Shown here: piece after piece, positions 45,808 to 54,928 of the stretch
How positions within the stretch are numbered: the first letter of the stretch is position 1
How the letters are laid out: each line of letters opens with the position of its first letter
From: a virus
Virus record (IMG/VR): IMGVR_UViG_3300025585_000044
Location: 1-62,316 of that record
Direction: 5' to 3' (one strand)
DNA: 62,316 nt
The notes under the pieces: model-generated
The model's database searches: none
Seen by the model: only the letters and a program-made list of their open reading frames with translations
Told to the model about the DNA's origin: nothing
Program-made: the position numbers and the translations under genes

Positions 45808-48800
45808 TTATCCCCCGAAGTAGCGAGACACGCCGGTTATGCCGCCATGTTTTGGGTCGCGGAAATATTGTTCAATGTGGGACGGATCTATTGTGCCAGA
45901 GAGCATCGCCTTGAAGCCCTCCGGGTCTTCCCACATTGCCTTCATGATTGCTTCTTGTTCCTTGCGATACTTCAGCGGCGTGTTGACGCGCTTGAAGTCA
46001 ACGCCAGCACGACTGTAGAAGCCGCCTGACGCCTGCGCGTAGGTGTCAGCGTGATCACGCTGATCAAGCTTCATCTGATTATTCACCATATTGGAGGCGG
46101 CGTTGAAAACAGACGCCCTTGGCGGCTGGTCAAGATTGGGTTGCGCCTCCACAAGCCGGGCAAGACTGCCAAGGGCTGTCTGCTGCGCGGCCTCCACGCC
46201 GCGCTGCCCGGCCAGCGTATTGAGCTTCCCAAGAAGTGCGGCATTTGTGTCCGAGGCGCCAAAATAATTTTCTCCCAGACCATACATGCGGGCGATTGTG
46301 TTGCCGTAGTTAACGACCATTGCGCGCGTTGATCCGCCGGCGCCCGGGGCGTTCATGCCCGTTGCGTGCGCCGCCTCGGAGATGATGCCGCCGACGTCGT
46401 TGACGAGAAGCTTTTGCGCCTGAGCCGCCTCCGCCGCGCGGTCGACGGTGTTGCGGTAGTCGGCGCTGCGCGCCTCCGCCGCGGCCCTCGCGCCTGTCGT
46501 GCCTCCCGTGACAGCGTCCATCTCTCCCCTTGCCGCAGCCATTGATCGGCTGTCCCACCCGATGCCGGGTGGCGGCTGCACCGCCCCTGCCCCGGGCATA
46601 AGCGGTCCCTGTTTGCCTGCGGGCGTCGCCCCGGGGCGCTGCGGCAGGGTCGCCTCTGACTGGCCAAAGACCGGGCGTGGATTTCTGCGGAAATCGGCTT
46701 CCGTCGTAACCGACCCGTCTGCAAGACGAACCATAGGCACGCCGGCGGGAGACGTGAAGAAGGCGTCCTTGTAAACCTTCATCATCTCTTCGATGTTCTC
46801 GAAGCCCATGCGCTCGACAAGCTTTTCCTTAGCCTTTGTCTCCTGCTCCTGCGTGGCAGCTTTAGCCGTGATCTCTCGGATTTCGGGGATTTGCTTGGCC
46901 ACATCCATGTAGGATTTTGCGCCGGCGGCCATGCCAGCGCCAGCGCCAGCAAGAAGGGCCGACCCGAGGTAGCGAGAAGGTGTCCCCACCATCGTCGTCA
47001 AGCCCGTCCCAAGCCCCGTCAGCAACGGCACCATGACTTGCTTGTCAGTAAGCATGTCGGCAAGGCCACGCGGCGCCTCATCTGCCTTGCCCCCTGCGGC
47101 AGGGGGCATGACGCCCGTTGGCGCCTGCGGCGTCGTCGTTGCCATAAAGCTGCGTTCGCGTGGGCCAAGGGATGACAAGGCCGGGCCAACGCCACCTTTT
47201 TCAAGATTGCGCTCATATCGTGCCATATACTCTGGCACAGACGTGCCAAGAACGTCTTTCGCGCCCATTTTGCTTTTGTAGCCGGGGCCGGCAAACCACA
47301 TGGCCGCCGCCTCTGCGGGGGCGCCGGTTTTTCGTAAGTATGAGCCAAATTGGCTCCGGGCAATTTTTTCCTGAAGATCCGGGTCGCCAAGAAATTGCTC
47401 GCGCGTCACATTTCCAAGACCAGCCGTCCTGGCCCACGGGGCGACATTGCCTTCAAGGATCTGATATTTTCCGAGCGCGTGGCCGTATTTTGTTTGCGGC
47501 CCAATCGTTCGATACGGGTCTTTTTCCCCGCCGGTCTCGCCTTTCGCAAGCGGGCGAAGATAGTAGTCAATGTCCTCATCTGAATAAACGCCGCCGGTCT
47601 GCGCCGCAGGCCGCACGCCCGTCTTGGCCCTTGGGTCAGAAAGGGCCATGAGCATCGGGCCAAATGTTGTGGCCGCGCTGTAAAGACCAGCCAGTCCGCT
47701 TCCGACCTTGCCGGCGGTTCCGAGATAGTCCGCCGCCTTGTCGAGAACGCTTTTTGATTGATCCCTGTCCCGGTCGGAAGATGGCCGGGTGGCTTCCAGT
47801 GGCCGCGCGGTTTGTATGCCGCGGGACATAAAACTCCACGGGTCATCTTCCTGACCGCCGGGCACAATGCCGCCGCCGTAGGCCATATTGCCGCCCCAGC
47901 CGGGCCAGCCTTTGACTTTGTATTTGTCGTATAAATTGTATCCCTTTTCGAGCAGGCCGCTCAGGCTCTCCCCGACCCCAAGCGCCTTTTCCATCGTCTC
48001 AAGGCCGCTTGCCGGCTTTTCACCCGGGGCAATGGATGCCGCAGACAAAGGCGCCGACGTCCTGATGCCTTCAGTCGGAATTGTCGCAGCCGCAGGCTTC
48101 ATTGAGCCATACATAGCCTGCTGCGCGGCAAGGATTGCGGCAATGTCACTGCTTGCGAGGCCGCCATCTGCGTAGCCGCCGCGGGAATAGTCGCCGCCAT
48201 TGCGGACAGCGCCGCCCATGCGCGCCGCATCTTCTGTGGCCTTGCCGTAATCGACAGCCATGAGCCCGTCGGGGCGGACGCCAACGGCATCCGGATGCGC
48301 GCTCGCCACCTCATCAGCCATAAGGCCAATTTGAGCCGGGCCGCCGTCTGCGTATCGATACGCGTAGACGTTTTGGCCGTCGTTCAGTTTGCCGACGACA
48401 TCCGGCTGCTCGCGGTCGACGCCCGTTTTGGCTCTTGGGTCCGACAGGAACATGCCGAACGGGCTTTGTGCCTGAGACTGAACCGTTGTCGACCCCGTAA
48501 GCGGCCCAAGCGCCCCCGCCAGGCCCCCAAGAAACTGGGCTTGCATGTAGGGGAACATTTGCTGCTGCTGAAACTGGTTATACAGAGCAGTTTTCCCCGC
48601 CTGCTCTGTTTGCTGCCCAAGGGTTGCCGCCCCCAGCGCCGCCTGCGCGGCTTGCTGACCCTGCGCCCCAATCCCCTGCGCCGCCTGAAGCTGCCGCGCA
48701 AGGTCTGTCTGCGCCGCCTGCAGCGCCTGACCATAGCCTGTTTGGTAAAGTGGGCTGAGAGCGTTGCCCATGGCTAGCTGTTGCTGACCCATAAGCTGGG

Positions 48801-49251
48801 CGCGCTGTAATCCGGCGCGGTCACCCCCGAAGGCCCCCGCCCGGATAGCTTCCGCCTGCTGCTGGGAAAGCTGTTGCCCCTGCTGTTGCTGAAGAGCCTG
48901 CCGCACGGGGTCAATTACTTGCTGCATGAACGGGTTCATGTAGCCGCCAGCCATTTGCGCGGCGTTACCCATTCCCGCTTGCGCCGCCATCTGGGGGGCA
49001 AGGGCGGCATATGGGGCATTGGCGGCGGCAAGGCCACCAAGGCCGTATATGGCTTGCTGCTGCTGTGGGTTTAATTGCGCAACGAAGGCCTCTGGCGTTG
49101 TGCCATATTGCTGGAATGGGCGGGAGGCGGCCTGCTGCCCCCGCGCCATGACGGAGTTATACCACTCCATCGCCTGCGGGCTGGGCGAAACAGTAACCTG
49201 TTGTGCCGGGGCCAGTCCTCCGCCGCCGCCAGATGATCCCTTTCCGCACAT
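45808..49251 (-). CDS. Internal virion protein with transglycosylase and S74-like segments
   Basis: 1147 residues from MCGKGSSGGGGGLAPAQQVT (ATG 49251, GGAG). Regions: Gln/Ala-rich repeats (to ~260); an S74-chaperone-like block starting LSDPRAKTGVDREQPDVVGKL (~269), with NVYAYRYADG, GLMADEV, HPDAVGV, and GLMAVDYGKA; a second lone LSDPRAKTGV at ~537; a lysozyme-like SLT domain (~565-660) with KGETGG, GKYQILEGNVAPWARTAGLGN and AAAMWFAG; a hydrophobic Gly/Ala stretch (~720-760); and a helical C-terminus. It would locally open peptidoglycan during DNA ejection. The S74-like block inside an ejection protein is unusual. Confidence 0.85.
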   Translation of the reverse strand: MCGKGSSGGGGGLAPAQQVTVSPSPQAMEWYNSVMARGQQAASRPFQQYGTTPEAFVAQLNPQQQQAIYGLGGLAAANAPYAALAPQMAAQAGMGNAAQMAGGYMNPFMQQVIDPVRQALQQQQGQQLSQQQAEAIRAGAFGGDRAGLQRAQLMGQQQLAMGNALSPLYQTGYGQALQAAQTDLARQLQAAQGIGAQGQQAAQAALGAATLGQQTEQAGKTALYNQFQQQQMFPYMQAQFLGGLAGALGPLTGSTTVQSQAQSPFGMFLSDPRAKTGVDREQPDVVGKLNDGQNVYAYRYADGGPAQIGLMADEVASAHPDAVGVRPDGLMAVDYGKATEDAARMGGAVRNGGDYSRGGYADGGLASSDIAAILAAQQAMYGSMKPAAATIPTEGIRTSAPLSAASIAPGEKPASGLETMEKALGVGESLSGLLEKGYNLYDKYKVKGWPGWGGNMAYGGGIVPGGQEDDPWSFMSRGIQTARPLEATRPSSDRDRDQSKSVLDKAADYLGTAGKVGSGLAGLYSAATTFGPMLMALSDPRAKTGVRPAAQTGGVYSDEDIDYYLRPLAKGETGGEKDPYRTIGPQTKYGHALGKYQILEGNVAPWARTAGLGNVTREQFLGDPDLQEKIARSQFGSYLRKTGAPAEAAAMWFAGPGYKSKMGAKDVLGTSVPEYMARYERNLEKGGVGPALSSLGPRERSFMATTTPQAPTGVMPPAAGGKADEAPRGLADMLTDKQVMVPLLTGLGTGLTTMVGTPSRYLGSALLAGAGAGMAAGAKSYMDVAKQIPEIREITAKAATQEQETKAKEKLVERMGFENIEEMMKVYKDAFFTSPAGVPMVRLADGSVTTEADFRRNPRPVFGQSEATLPQRPGATPAGKQGPLMPGAGAVQPPPGIGWDSRSMAAARGEMDAVTGGTTGARAAAEARSADYRNTVDRAAEAAQAQKLLVNDVGGIISEAAHATGMNAPGAGGSTRAMVVNYGNTIARMYGLGENYFGASDTNAALLGKLNTLAGQRGVEAAQQTALGSLARLVEAQPNLDQPPRASVFNAASNMVNNQMKLDQRDHADTYAQASGGFYSRAGVDFKRVNTPLKYRKEQEAIMKAMWEDPEGFKAMLSGTIDPSHIEQYFRDPKHGGITGVSRYFGG

Positions 49252-49264
49252 TAGACTACTCCGC

Positions 49265-49780
49265 TCAAGCCTGTGTCGTGGCCGCTGGCTCATGCCAGCC
49301 GCCTGTCTTCACGCCATATAAAAAGAAGGCCCCGGCTGGCGTGCCAAAGACGCGCTCATACAATTTAACCTTGCCGTCGGTTCTGGTTGTCGAGAGGACG
49401 CCAATGATCAAGGGAAGCCCCAATTCATCCGCAACCTGCTTGCTGAACTCGCAAAGCTTGCGCGCCCGCCCCCCGCTTGCGCCTCGATGTTTGGGGTGAA
49501 CAAAGACGGTTTTCTCCTCAATAATTGGACTATCACTATACCACATTGTCGACACGCGCAGCAAAACAAAGCCTTCAAGCTCAGATCCCGGATTGCCAAT
49601 TACGCCAATGAGCCCGTGTTCCTGGTTTAGGGAAAGCCAAACGTCATACAGTATTTTGTCAACATTTGGCTCAAACACGCCGTTTTCTTCGCAGACCATA
49701 AGCGCAAGGCGCATGACGCCCTCAAGATCTTGCGGCGTCCCTATTCTGATTTTGACGTCCTCAATCGGCTTTCTAGGCAT
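49265..49780 (-). CDS. GNAT-family acetyltransferase
   Basis: 171 residues. IRIGTPQDLEGVMRLALMVCEENG, LYDVWLSLNQEHGLIGVIGN, and the acetyl-CoA site VFVHPKHRGASGGRARKLCEF (R-x-x-x-G-G/R-A equivalent of Q/R-x-x-G-x-G/A), then FSKQVADELGLPLIIGVLSTTRTDGKVKLYERVFG. Common between nozzle and ejection genes in podoviruses. It probably acetylates an amine of a host or virion protein; the target is unknown. Ends 13 bases before the next start. Confidence 0.85.
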   Translation of the reverse strand: MPRKPIEDVKIRIGTPQDLEGVMRLALMVCEENGVFEPNVDKILYDVWLSLNQEHGLIGVIGNPGSELEGFVLLRVSTMWYSDSPIIEEKTVFVHPKHRGASGGRARKLCEFSKQVADELGLPLIIGVLSTTRTDGKVKLYERVFGTPAGAFFLYGVKTGGWHEPAATTQA

Positions 49781-49790
49781 AAAGATCCCC

Positions 49791-50294
49791 TTAATCTTTC
49801 TTGGGCCCGGGTAGTTTTTTTAGCGTCTCTACGGTTTTTGCGCGATATTTTTTAACAAAATCATCAAGCGCCGCGTGACCGCGATCAATATCATTGCCAC
49901 CAATACGAGCAACACTCGCAGGAGAAATAACATATTCTCCCCCAGCTGCAACAATCTCCACAGGCGCGCCATCTCCCCTCTCCTGCATTCCAAAAATAAC
50001 GTTGGCGATGCGAAACCCGGCCATTGTATTGCCTTCCCCCATGGCCGAAATAATGTCGGCGGGGATGACGTAGGCGCCAGACGGCACGTTAATTGGCAAG
50101 TGGTCTGTTCTTCCGGCAACCGGGCTGTGGATAGGCCCGACGTGGATTTTTTCACTTGAGCCGCCGTCGGCGCGGGATTGCCGGGCCTGATTTAATGCCG
50201 CCGCCACGGCCTGATCCTGGGGGTGGCCGGCGTGGATCATCTCGCGAATATTGGCGCCTATTGTTTTTTGGCCTTTTCCCTTAAGAAGCGGCAT
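49791..50294 (-). CDS. Phage structural/assembly protein
   Basis: 167 residues. N-terminal MPLLKGKGQKTIGANIREMIHAGHPQDQAVAAALNQARQSR is a module frequent in environmental phages. Then HLPINVPSGAYVIPADIISAMGEGNTMAGF and VEIVAAGGEYVISPASVARIGG repeat a 'G-(A/E)-Y-V-I-(P/S)-(A/P)-x-x-(I/V)' motif twice. Found next to tail nozzle genes; role unknown. Confidence 0.7.
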   Translation of the reverse strand: MPLLKGKGQKTIGANIREMIHAGHPQDQAVAAALNQARQSRADGGSSEKIHVGPIHSPVAGRTDHLPINVPSGAYVIPADIISAMGEGNTMAGFRIANVIFGMQERGDGAPVEIVAAGGEYVISPASVARIGGNDIDRGHAALDDFVKKYRAKTVETLKKLPGPKKD

Positions 50295-50301
50295 TTTTCA
50301 C

Positions 50302-50658
50302 CTATGCGGTCAAGGAGTAGGTTACATTGATTGACTGCCCCGCGCCTGGGACAATCACAAGGCCCTGCGTAAATATTTGCCCCGACTTGTAGACGCCAAG
50401 CGTTGTTGGCGTCGCAATCAGGGCATTGGCGGAGGCGGCCGCACTTGCCGAAAGCGCATTATTCACCGTTCCTGAGGCGGAGCCGGCCACTATAACAGAC
50501 ACGCTAACCAATACGCCGGATCCGTTAACAACGAGCGTCGACGAGCTCACGGTGGCTGACGTTGCCCTGCCACCATAAAAATTAATCGAAGTGTTGATTG
50601 TGTTTAATGCAACAACGGCGTTCTTTGTTGCGGTAAGAATGTCATCAAGATTTGCCAT
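50302..50658 (-). CDS. Small beta-rich virion protein
   Basis: 118 residues; MANLDDILTATKNAVVALNTINTSI is an N-terminal helix as in tail needle or fibre connectors, then Ser/Ala/Val-rich strands and a YKSGQIFTQGLVIVPGAGQSINVTY end. Coupled to the nozzle gene by TGATG. Probably a tail accessory. Confidence 0.65.
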   Translation of the reverse strand: MANLDDILTATKNAVVALNTINTSINFYGGRATSATVSSSTLVVNGSGVLVSVSVIVAGSASGTVNNALSASAAASANALIATPTTLGVYKSGQIFTQGLVIVPGAGQSINVTYSLTA

Positions 50659-52976
50659 CAGAATTTTCCATCCTGCTGGTAGCGGTATCTCATTGCGCCA
50701 ACCCGCCAGAAAGACCCGATGTCATTGCTCTCGATTTTAATGGACACCAGCCTCCCGCGAAAACGCGGCGTAATATAAGTGCTGCTTTGCGTCATTGTGT
50801 ATGGACCATAAGCCTGAGGCTGCTGGCCGGGGTAGTCAGTAACATAAAACGTCAAAAGGACATTTGCCGTTTGGGCCCCGCCATAGTAGCCCCACTTCAT
50901 ATCTGGCCACACCTGATCAATAAAAATCTTCCACTCGGCGTCCGACAAAACATAGTAGCCTGTCTGGAAGCTGGCGTTTATTGGGGCGCCATCAGCGTCG
51001 GTCGACGTTTCGTGCTGATAAATGTAATAGCCGTTTGTGGTTCCCGCCCCAATCGGAGGCCCTAAAACGCTTTGGTTAATCCACGCCGTTCTTGCAAGCG
51101 AACCAAAGTCCCACTGGTCAAGAACGACATTGTATTTTACATAATTTGTAATTTCCCCATTCCCGCTTGTCGTTGGGTAAAACCATGAAATTTCGCCAAA
51201 TCTGGAATTGGGCGCAATGCGTATTTTATCCAGATTGCTTGTATCAAGATCCTGAAACACAACGTCCCATATGGGACACCTTATTGGTTCCACGCCGCCG
51301 GGGCCAAGGCGGAAAAACTGACTTTGCGACATCCAGTAAACCGTGCCGTTCATTGACGCCGCGGCCTTTCTGGCAATAAGCCCGCATCCCGTTCCAATCT
51401 CGTTGAATTGGTAAACGTATGGCGGCCCGGAATATTGCATCGCCCAAATAGCAAGATCCGTCCAAATCAGACCCTGTTGTGGCCCCTGAATGCACGCAAC
51501 AATTTTTGACCCCTTGGGTATGCGATAAGAGCCAGCCTGATTTGTTACCAATGGGATCCACTGATTGTAGTTGTCAACGTCGCACCACGTAATAAGCATA
51601 GGGTCCTGAATGCCCGTGACAGTTGACCCCCACGCAACAATTTGCCGTTGAGGCATAGCCACAAACATGCCGTCGTTGACCGTCGGCGCGTTACCAATGA
51701 TCGTCGCCGTAGTCAGTCCGGATGTCGGCGACCATTGATATATTTGTCCCCCGACCGGGCAAGCGATAAACACCTGTCCCCAGTTATCAAACGTCCAGTC
51801 TGTTGCGGTGATTGGCGTCCCATAGACAGCCGTTGGGGCGACGCCCGTTCCGTATCCGCCGACGCCGTATCCGCCGACGCCATATCCTGTTGTTGTCGGC
51901 AGTGGCAGCGGCGTTCTGTAGTAGATAAATTTAGCGTTGCCGCCGTTCATGTATGCGTTCGTGGACGCGGCGGCCTTTGTGCTTGCAATTATGCGGAATG
52001 AGTTTCCGGCGCCTACCGATGGACCCGAGGCAGCAAGCGTATCAATTTCAACAATAGTATAATTTCCGTATACATCAATTCCAGAGACAGTCGTCAGAAC
52101 AAGGGCAGGGAAAGTGTCGCCAACGAGATATCCATGATTATAAAGAACAACGTCAACCAAAGAGGAGCCGGATGTCGTGTAAAAGCGCGGGACCGCGCCT
52201 CCACCCGCAACCGTAGACGTTGCAGAAACAGGGCTCCCAAGCGCGTTAAGGGCCCGAATTTGCCAAGAGTTCGCGCTAACAAAATTAGTTGGATAGGTTC
52301 CGAATAAAACCAGCCCCCCAACAGAAATCTGGGTTTTTATGTCAACAGTATCAAAGCTTTGAACATTTGAGCCGGTGTCGTTAATCTGAACAAGACTTGA
52401 TGCAAGAGTTGTATCTGCCGACACCGCGGCATTGGAAACAGTAATTTTAGGCGTCAATACTGCCTGTGTTCCGTTTGATATAATAGAGAGACAGTCAGTT
52501 GCGGACACAGCCCCGCCGCTGACGTAGGAAGACGTCGTCGCCGAGGCAAACGAAACCGTGTTCAGCGTAGATCCGGTTACGGTAAATGTCCCATTGTAGC
52601 TCGGGCTTGATGGCGTTGTTGTAATTCCCGAAACTGTAATTTCCGACCCAACGGAATATTGATTGGATCCGCTAAACGTAATAGTGGCAGTCGTCCCGTT
52701 GCCTGACGCCCCGGTAACAGTGTGAAAAACAGTTTCTGCGCCGACGCCCAAATATTGCCGCGCGTTCGTGTCCTGCCAGGCCCATAGTGCGCGGACAGGC
52801 GAGCTTAATTTAGACGTGTAAAATTTTGTCCAGCCGCCAATTTTTTGGCATAAAGCATTATTTTGCCTGTCGGGTATAAAGCGAACAAGATTTGACGTAG
52901 ATATGGCGCCCTCATTCAGGGCAGACGTCCTGTTTTGATCAACGCCGGGGATGAGCCGTAATGTGCTGTGCGGCAT
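50658..52976 (-). CDS. Tail nozzle / stabilisation protein (P22 gp10-like)
   Basis: 772 residues. Start: MPHSTLRLIPGVDQNRTSALNEGAISTSNLVRFIPDRQNNALCQKIGGWTKFY, the typical beginning of these tail proteins. Beta-propeller-like repeats follow, with Gly-Tyr runs (TTTGYGVGGYGVGGYGTGV, ~370-390). The closing WRVGAMRYRYQQDGKF is typical. It forms the lower tail tube below the adaptor. A low-complexity Ser/Thr insertion at ~85-150 resembles an Ig-like exposed domain. Confidence 0.85.
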   Translation of the reverse strand: MPHSTLRLIPGVDQNRTSALNEGAISTSNLVRFIPDRQNNALCQKIGGWTKFYTSKLSSPVRALWAWQDTNARQYLGVGAETVFHTVTGASGNGTTATITFSGSNQYSVGSEITVSGITTTPSSPSYNGTFTVTGSTLNTVSFASATTSSYVSGGAVSATDCLSIISNGTQAVLTPKITVSNAAVSADTTLASSLVQINDTGSNVQSFDTVDIKTQISVGGLVLFGTYPTNFVSANSWQIRALNALGSPVSATSTVAGGGAVPRFYTTSGSSLVDVVLYNHGYLVGDTFPALVLTTVSGIDVYGNYTIVEIDTLAASGPSVGAGNSFRIIASTKAAASTNAYMNGGNAKFIYYRTPLPLPTTTGYGVGGYGVGGYGTGVAPTAVYGTPITATDWTFDNWGQVFIACPVGGQIYQWSPTSGLTTATIIGNAPTVNDGMFVAMPQRQIVAWGSTVTGIQDPMLITWCDVDNYNQWIPLVTNQAGSYRIPKGSKIVACIQGPQQGLIWTDLAIWAMQYSGPPYVYQFNEIGTGCGLIARKAAASMNGTVYWMSQSQFFRLGPGGVEPIRCPIWDVVFQDLDTSNLDKIRIAPNSRFGEISWFYPTTSGNGEITNYVKYNVVLDQWDFGSLARTAWINQSVLGPPIGAGTTNGYYIYQHETSTDADGAPINASFQTGYYVLSDAEWKIFIDQVWPDMKWGYYGGAQTANVLLTFYVTDYPGQQPQAYGPYTMTQSSTYITPRFRGRLVSIKIESNDIGSFWRVGAMRYRYQQDGKF

Positions 52977-52979
52977 TCA

Positions 52980-53756
52980 TTAACCCCTTGTCGGCGTCGC
53001 GGATGCGGAGCGGCTTTGCGACGACCACGCCGCCGCCTCGAACTTTTTACGATTTTCCTCGTCAATCGCGCTCTTCAGAAGCGTCTGGTATTGCGTCTCA
53101 TAAGTCACGGGCATTTGGGGATCATTGCCTTGGGAGCTGCTAAAGTTTCTCTGATAAGCGGCAACATAAACCATTGACGCCATAATGAATAAATCAGGGA
53201 GGTTAAGGCTGATAAATGTTGTCACGTTTGCAGACGACAGCGACGACGGCCTGTATGTCCCAATAATTTCAACCGTATATGTTGCGTCCGCGTAGGGGCC
53301 GACGAGAAACGTGTAATTGCTCTCTCCGTCGCCAAATGGCGCAAAATATTTTGGTGTTCCGGCGCTTGAGGCGCTTCCATATACGGCGTCCAGAAATTCT
53401 TTTGTGGTGGGCAAAAGCGGGACACGCGTCGATGTTTCCGGGTTTGTGGATCCAGCGGGGGTTAAAAGATTTATCTGCTCGCTGACGACAAGCGTCCCCC
53501 CTTCAGAGGGGTAAAAGCTTGCAGATGGAATTGTGATAGTTCTGGTGTTTGCGGCGACCGAATAGCTGGAGTTGGATACGGACGTAAAAAGAAAGTCCAA
53601 ATCCCGGCATATGCGATTTTCGGCGTAGGTTATTGCCTGGGGCAAAATAGCCAAAAACTCGGCGTTTGACTCCTCAACCACAGCCATTGTTGCAATCTGG
53701 CCTTTGTAGCTGGTAGTCCCCGCCACCGATCCGTCGTAGCTAAGCCCCGTCGTCAT
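52980..53756 (-). CDS. Tail adaptor / head-tail connector
   Basis: 258 residues. FLAILPQAITYAENRICRDLDFLF, TVEIIGTYRPSSLSSANVTTFISLNLPDLFIMASMVYVAAYQRNF and YETQYQTLLKSAIDEENRKK are standard features of the short-tail adaptor group (similar to T7 gp11/P22 gp4-type proteins). It sits just upstream of the nozzle gene, the expected order. Confidence 0.8.
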   Translation of the reverse strand: MTTGLSYDGSVAGTTSYKGQIATMAVVEESNAEFLAILPQAITYAENRICRDLDFLFTSVSNSSYSVAANTRTITIPSASFYPSEGGTLVVSEQINLLTPAGSTNPETSTRVPLLPTTKEFLDAVYGSASSAGTPKYFAPFGDGESNYTFLVGPYADATYTVEIIGTYRPSSLSSANVTTFISLNLPDLFIMASMVYVAAYQRNFSSSQGNDPQMPVTYETQYQTLLKSAIDEENRKKFEAAAWSSQSRSASATPTRG

Positions 53757-53806
53757 TTCAGTCCCTCAGTCGCCGCGGCAATCCTACCATGAAACCGTTG
53801 CCATTC

Positions 53807-53998
53807 CTATGCCGGAGACCCGGTGAGAGCCCTGAGCTCGCTTCGAATGCGCCGTATTTCCGAGAAGATAATCTGCCGGGCTTTGGTATCCCAGTCATCC
53901 TGATAGGCCATGTCATTGCGGCGCCGCCACTCCCGGAGCTCTTGCCGCAGGCGAACGATTTCCGCCCCCTCGTTAAAGGAAACGACATCCCCGGTCAC
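53807..53998 (-). CDS. Small helical protein of the lysis region
   Basis: 63 residues starting at GTG 53998, which overlaps the o-spanin stop (GTGA): V-TGDVVSFNEGAEIVRLRQELREW... Charged helices RLRQELREWRRRND and KARQIIFSEIRRIRSEL. Function unknown. Confidence 0.55.
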   Translation of the reverse strand: MTGDVVSFNEGAEIVRLRQELREWRRRNDMAYQDDWDTKARQIIFSEIRRIRSELRALTGSPA

Positions 53999-54228
53999 TT
54001 CTTTCCCCACCCGCAAGCCTGCTTGCCAACGGCATTGTGAGCCTTCACCGCCCAAACCGTCTTATCCGTGTCCTTTTTTGACCAGTAAATCGGTTTGGCT
54101 CCGTCGCAAAAGCGCAGGCTATTCGTCGTCAGGTCGGCGGAACCCGTCGTCGTCTGACACCCCGCCAGAAAGACGCTCCCGCTCGCGCTCAATAGCCATG
54201 CGCGTCTCAACAGCCTTCTGAGCCGCAT
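53995..54228 (-). CDS. o-spanin (outer-membrane lipoprotein, Rz1-like)
   Basis: 77 residues: MRLRRLLRRAWLLSASGSVF ending in the lipobox LAGC. After processing, a ~53-residue lipoprotein remains, with a disulphide-capable Cys pair. It overlaps the i-spanin gene by 110 bases in another frame, the classical overlapping spanin arrangement. It links to the i-spanin across the periplasm and fuses the membranes at lysis. Confidence 0.8.
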   Translation of the reverse strand: MRLRRLLRRAWLLSASGSVFLAGCQTTTGSADLTTNSLRFCDGAKPIYWSKKDTDKTVWAVKAHNAVGKQACGWGKK

Positions 54229-54364
54229 CCACCTGCCCCTTCAATGCTTCAAGCCGCTCCGCAACCCTTCCGGCGTCGGCAAGCCTGACGGCATAAAGCC
54301 AATCAAACAGCTTGCCGGCGACGGAAAAGAGCGAACTCAACAGGCCGATGATCGTGACGATCAC
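54119..54364 (-). CDS. i-spanin (inner membrane, Rz-like)
   Basis: 81 residues: an N-terminal transmembrane helix (IVTIIGLLSSLFSVAGKLFDWLYAV) and a periplasmic coiled coil (GRVAERLEALKGQVDAAQKAVETRMAIERERERLSGG). Topology, size and overlap with the lipoprotein gene identify it as the spanin partner. Its ATG overlaps the holin-like stop (four bases). Confidence 0.75.
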   Translation of the reverse strand: MIVTIIGLLSSLFSVAGKLFDWLYAVRLADAGRVAERLEALKGQVDAAQKAVETRMAIERERERLSGGVSDDDGFRRPDDE

Positions 54365-54540
54365 GCCTGACGGTCTCCTCCGGTGATATTGTAGTCCTTG
54401 GCCCCGATCAGGCCGAAGGCGACCAGAACCGCAGAGATGTCTTCATTAGACAGCGTTCGAGTCTGGTAGAACTTCCACGCTACATTCAACAGAGCAAGGA
54501 TGCCGGGGATCGTCGTCATCCAGTTTTTCAAAACAGTCAT
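54361..54540 (-). CDS. Holin-like small membrane protein
   Basis: 59 residues from MTVLKNWMTTIPGILALLNV (ATG 54540, AAGGAG upstream). TTIPGILALLNVAWKF is one hydrophobic helix; DISAVLVAFGLIGAKDYNITG is a second. This 'NW-x-TT-x-x-G-x-L-A...GL-x-GAKDxN(V/I)TG' family is common in phage lysis cassettes and is usually assigned as holin-like. Function inferred from position. Confidence 0.7.
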   Translation of the reverse strand: MTVLKNWMTTIPGILALLNVAWKFYQTRTLSNEDISAVLVAFGLIGAKDYNITGGDRQA

Positions 54541-54550
54541 TGCCTTCTCC

Positions 54551-54928
54551 TTAAGTTTCGATTTGAACATGTGGTCCGTCGACAATCGACTTCCAGTAGA
54601 CGCCATAAGTTATTTTGTCAGACAACCCCAGCGCCTTGGCCGCCGGCTTGAACGCCTTCTCCACGATGGTCTTGTAGTCTTTCAGATCCCACGAGACCTT
54701 GCCACCGGGCATGGCGACGAAGTCAATTGCCTTGCCGCGCAGATGATACGACTTCATCGTGCGAGACTTGCCGGTTTTTACGAGATATCGCTGGCGCTCA
54801 GCCGTCCGCAATCCTTCGGTAATCTCAAACGGGATCGGGCTGGTCTCTCTAGCTTTCTTCGCCAGCGCGATCAGATTGGCGTCCACGCCGCGGAGGCGCG
54901 TGAGCGATGTGGCGTTGAGTTTTGTCAT
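54551..54928 (-). CDS. Endolysin, M15-family peptidase
   Basis: 125 residues. Zinc-binding pattern of VanY/M15 peptidases: ITEGLRTAERQRYLV, then SYHLRGKAIDF (H-x6-D), and KSIVDGPHVQIE (final His). Resembles L-alanyl-D-glutamate peptidases such as T5 endolysin. No signal peptide, so it needs the adjacent holin. Its ATG overlaps the upstream gene stop. Confidence 0.88.
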   Translation of the reverse strand: MTKLNATSLTRLRGVDANLIALAKKARETSPIPFEITEGLRTAERQRYLVKTGKSRTMKSYHLRGKAIDFVAMPGGKVSWDLKDYKTIVEKAFKPAAKALGLSDKITYGVYWKSIVDGPHVQIET

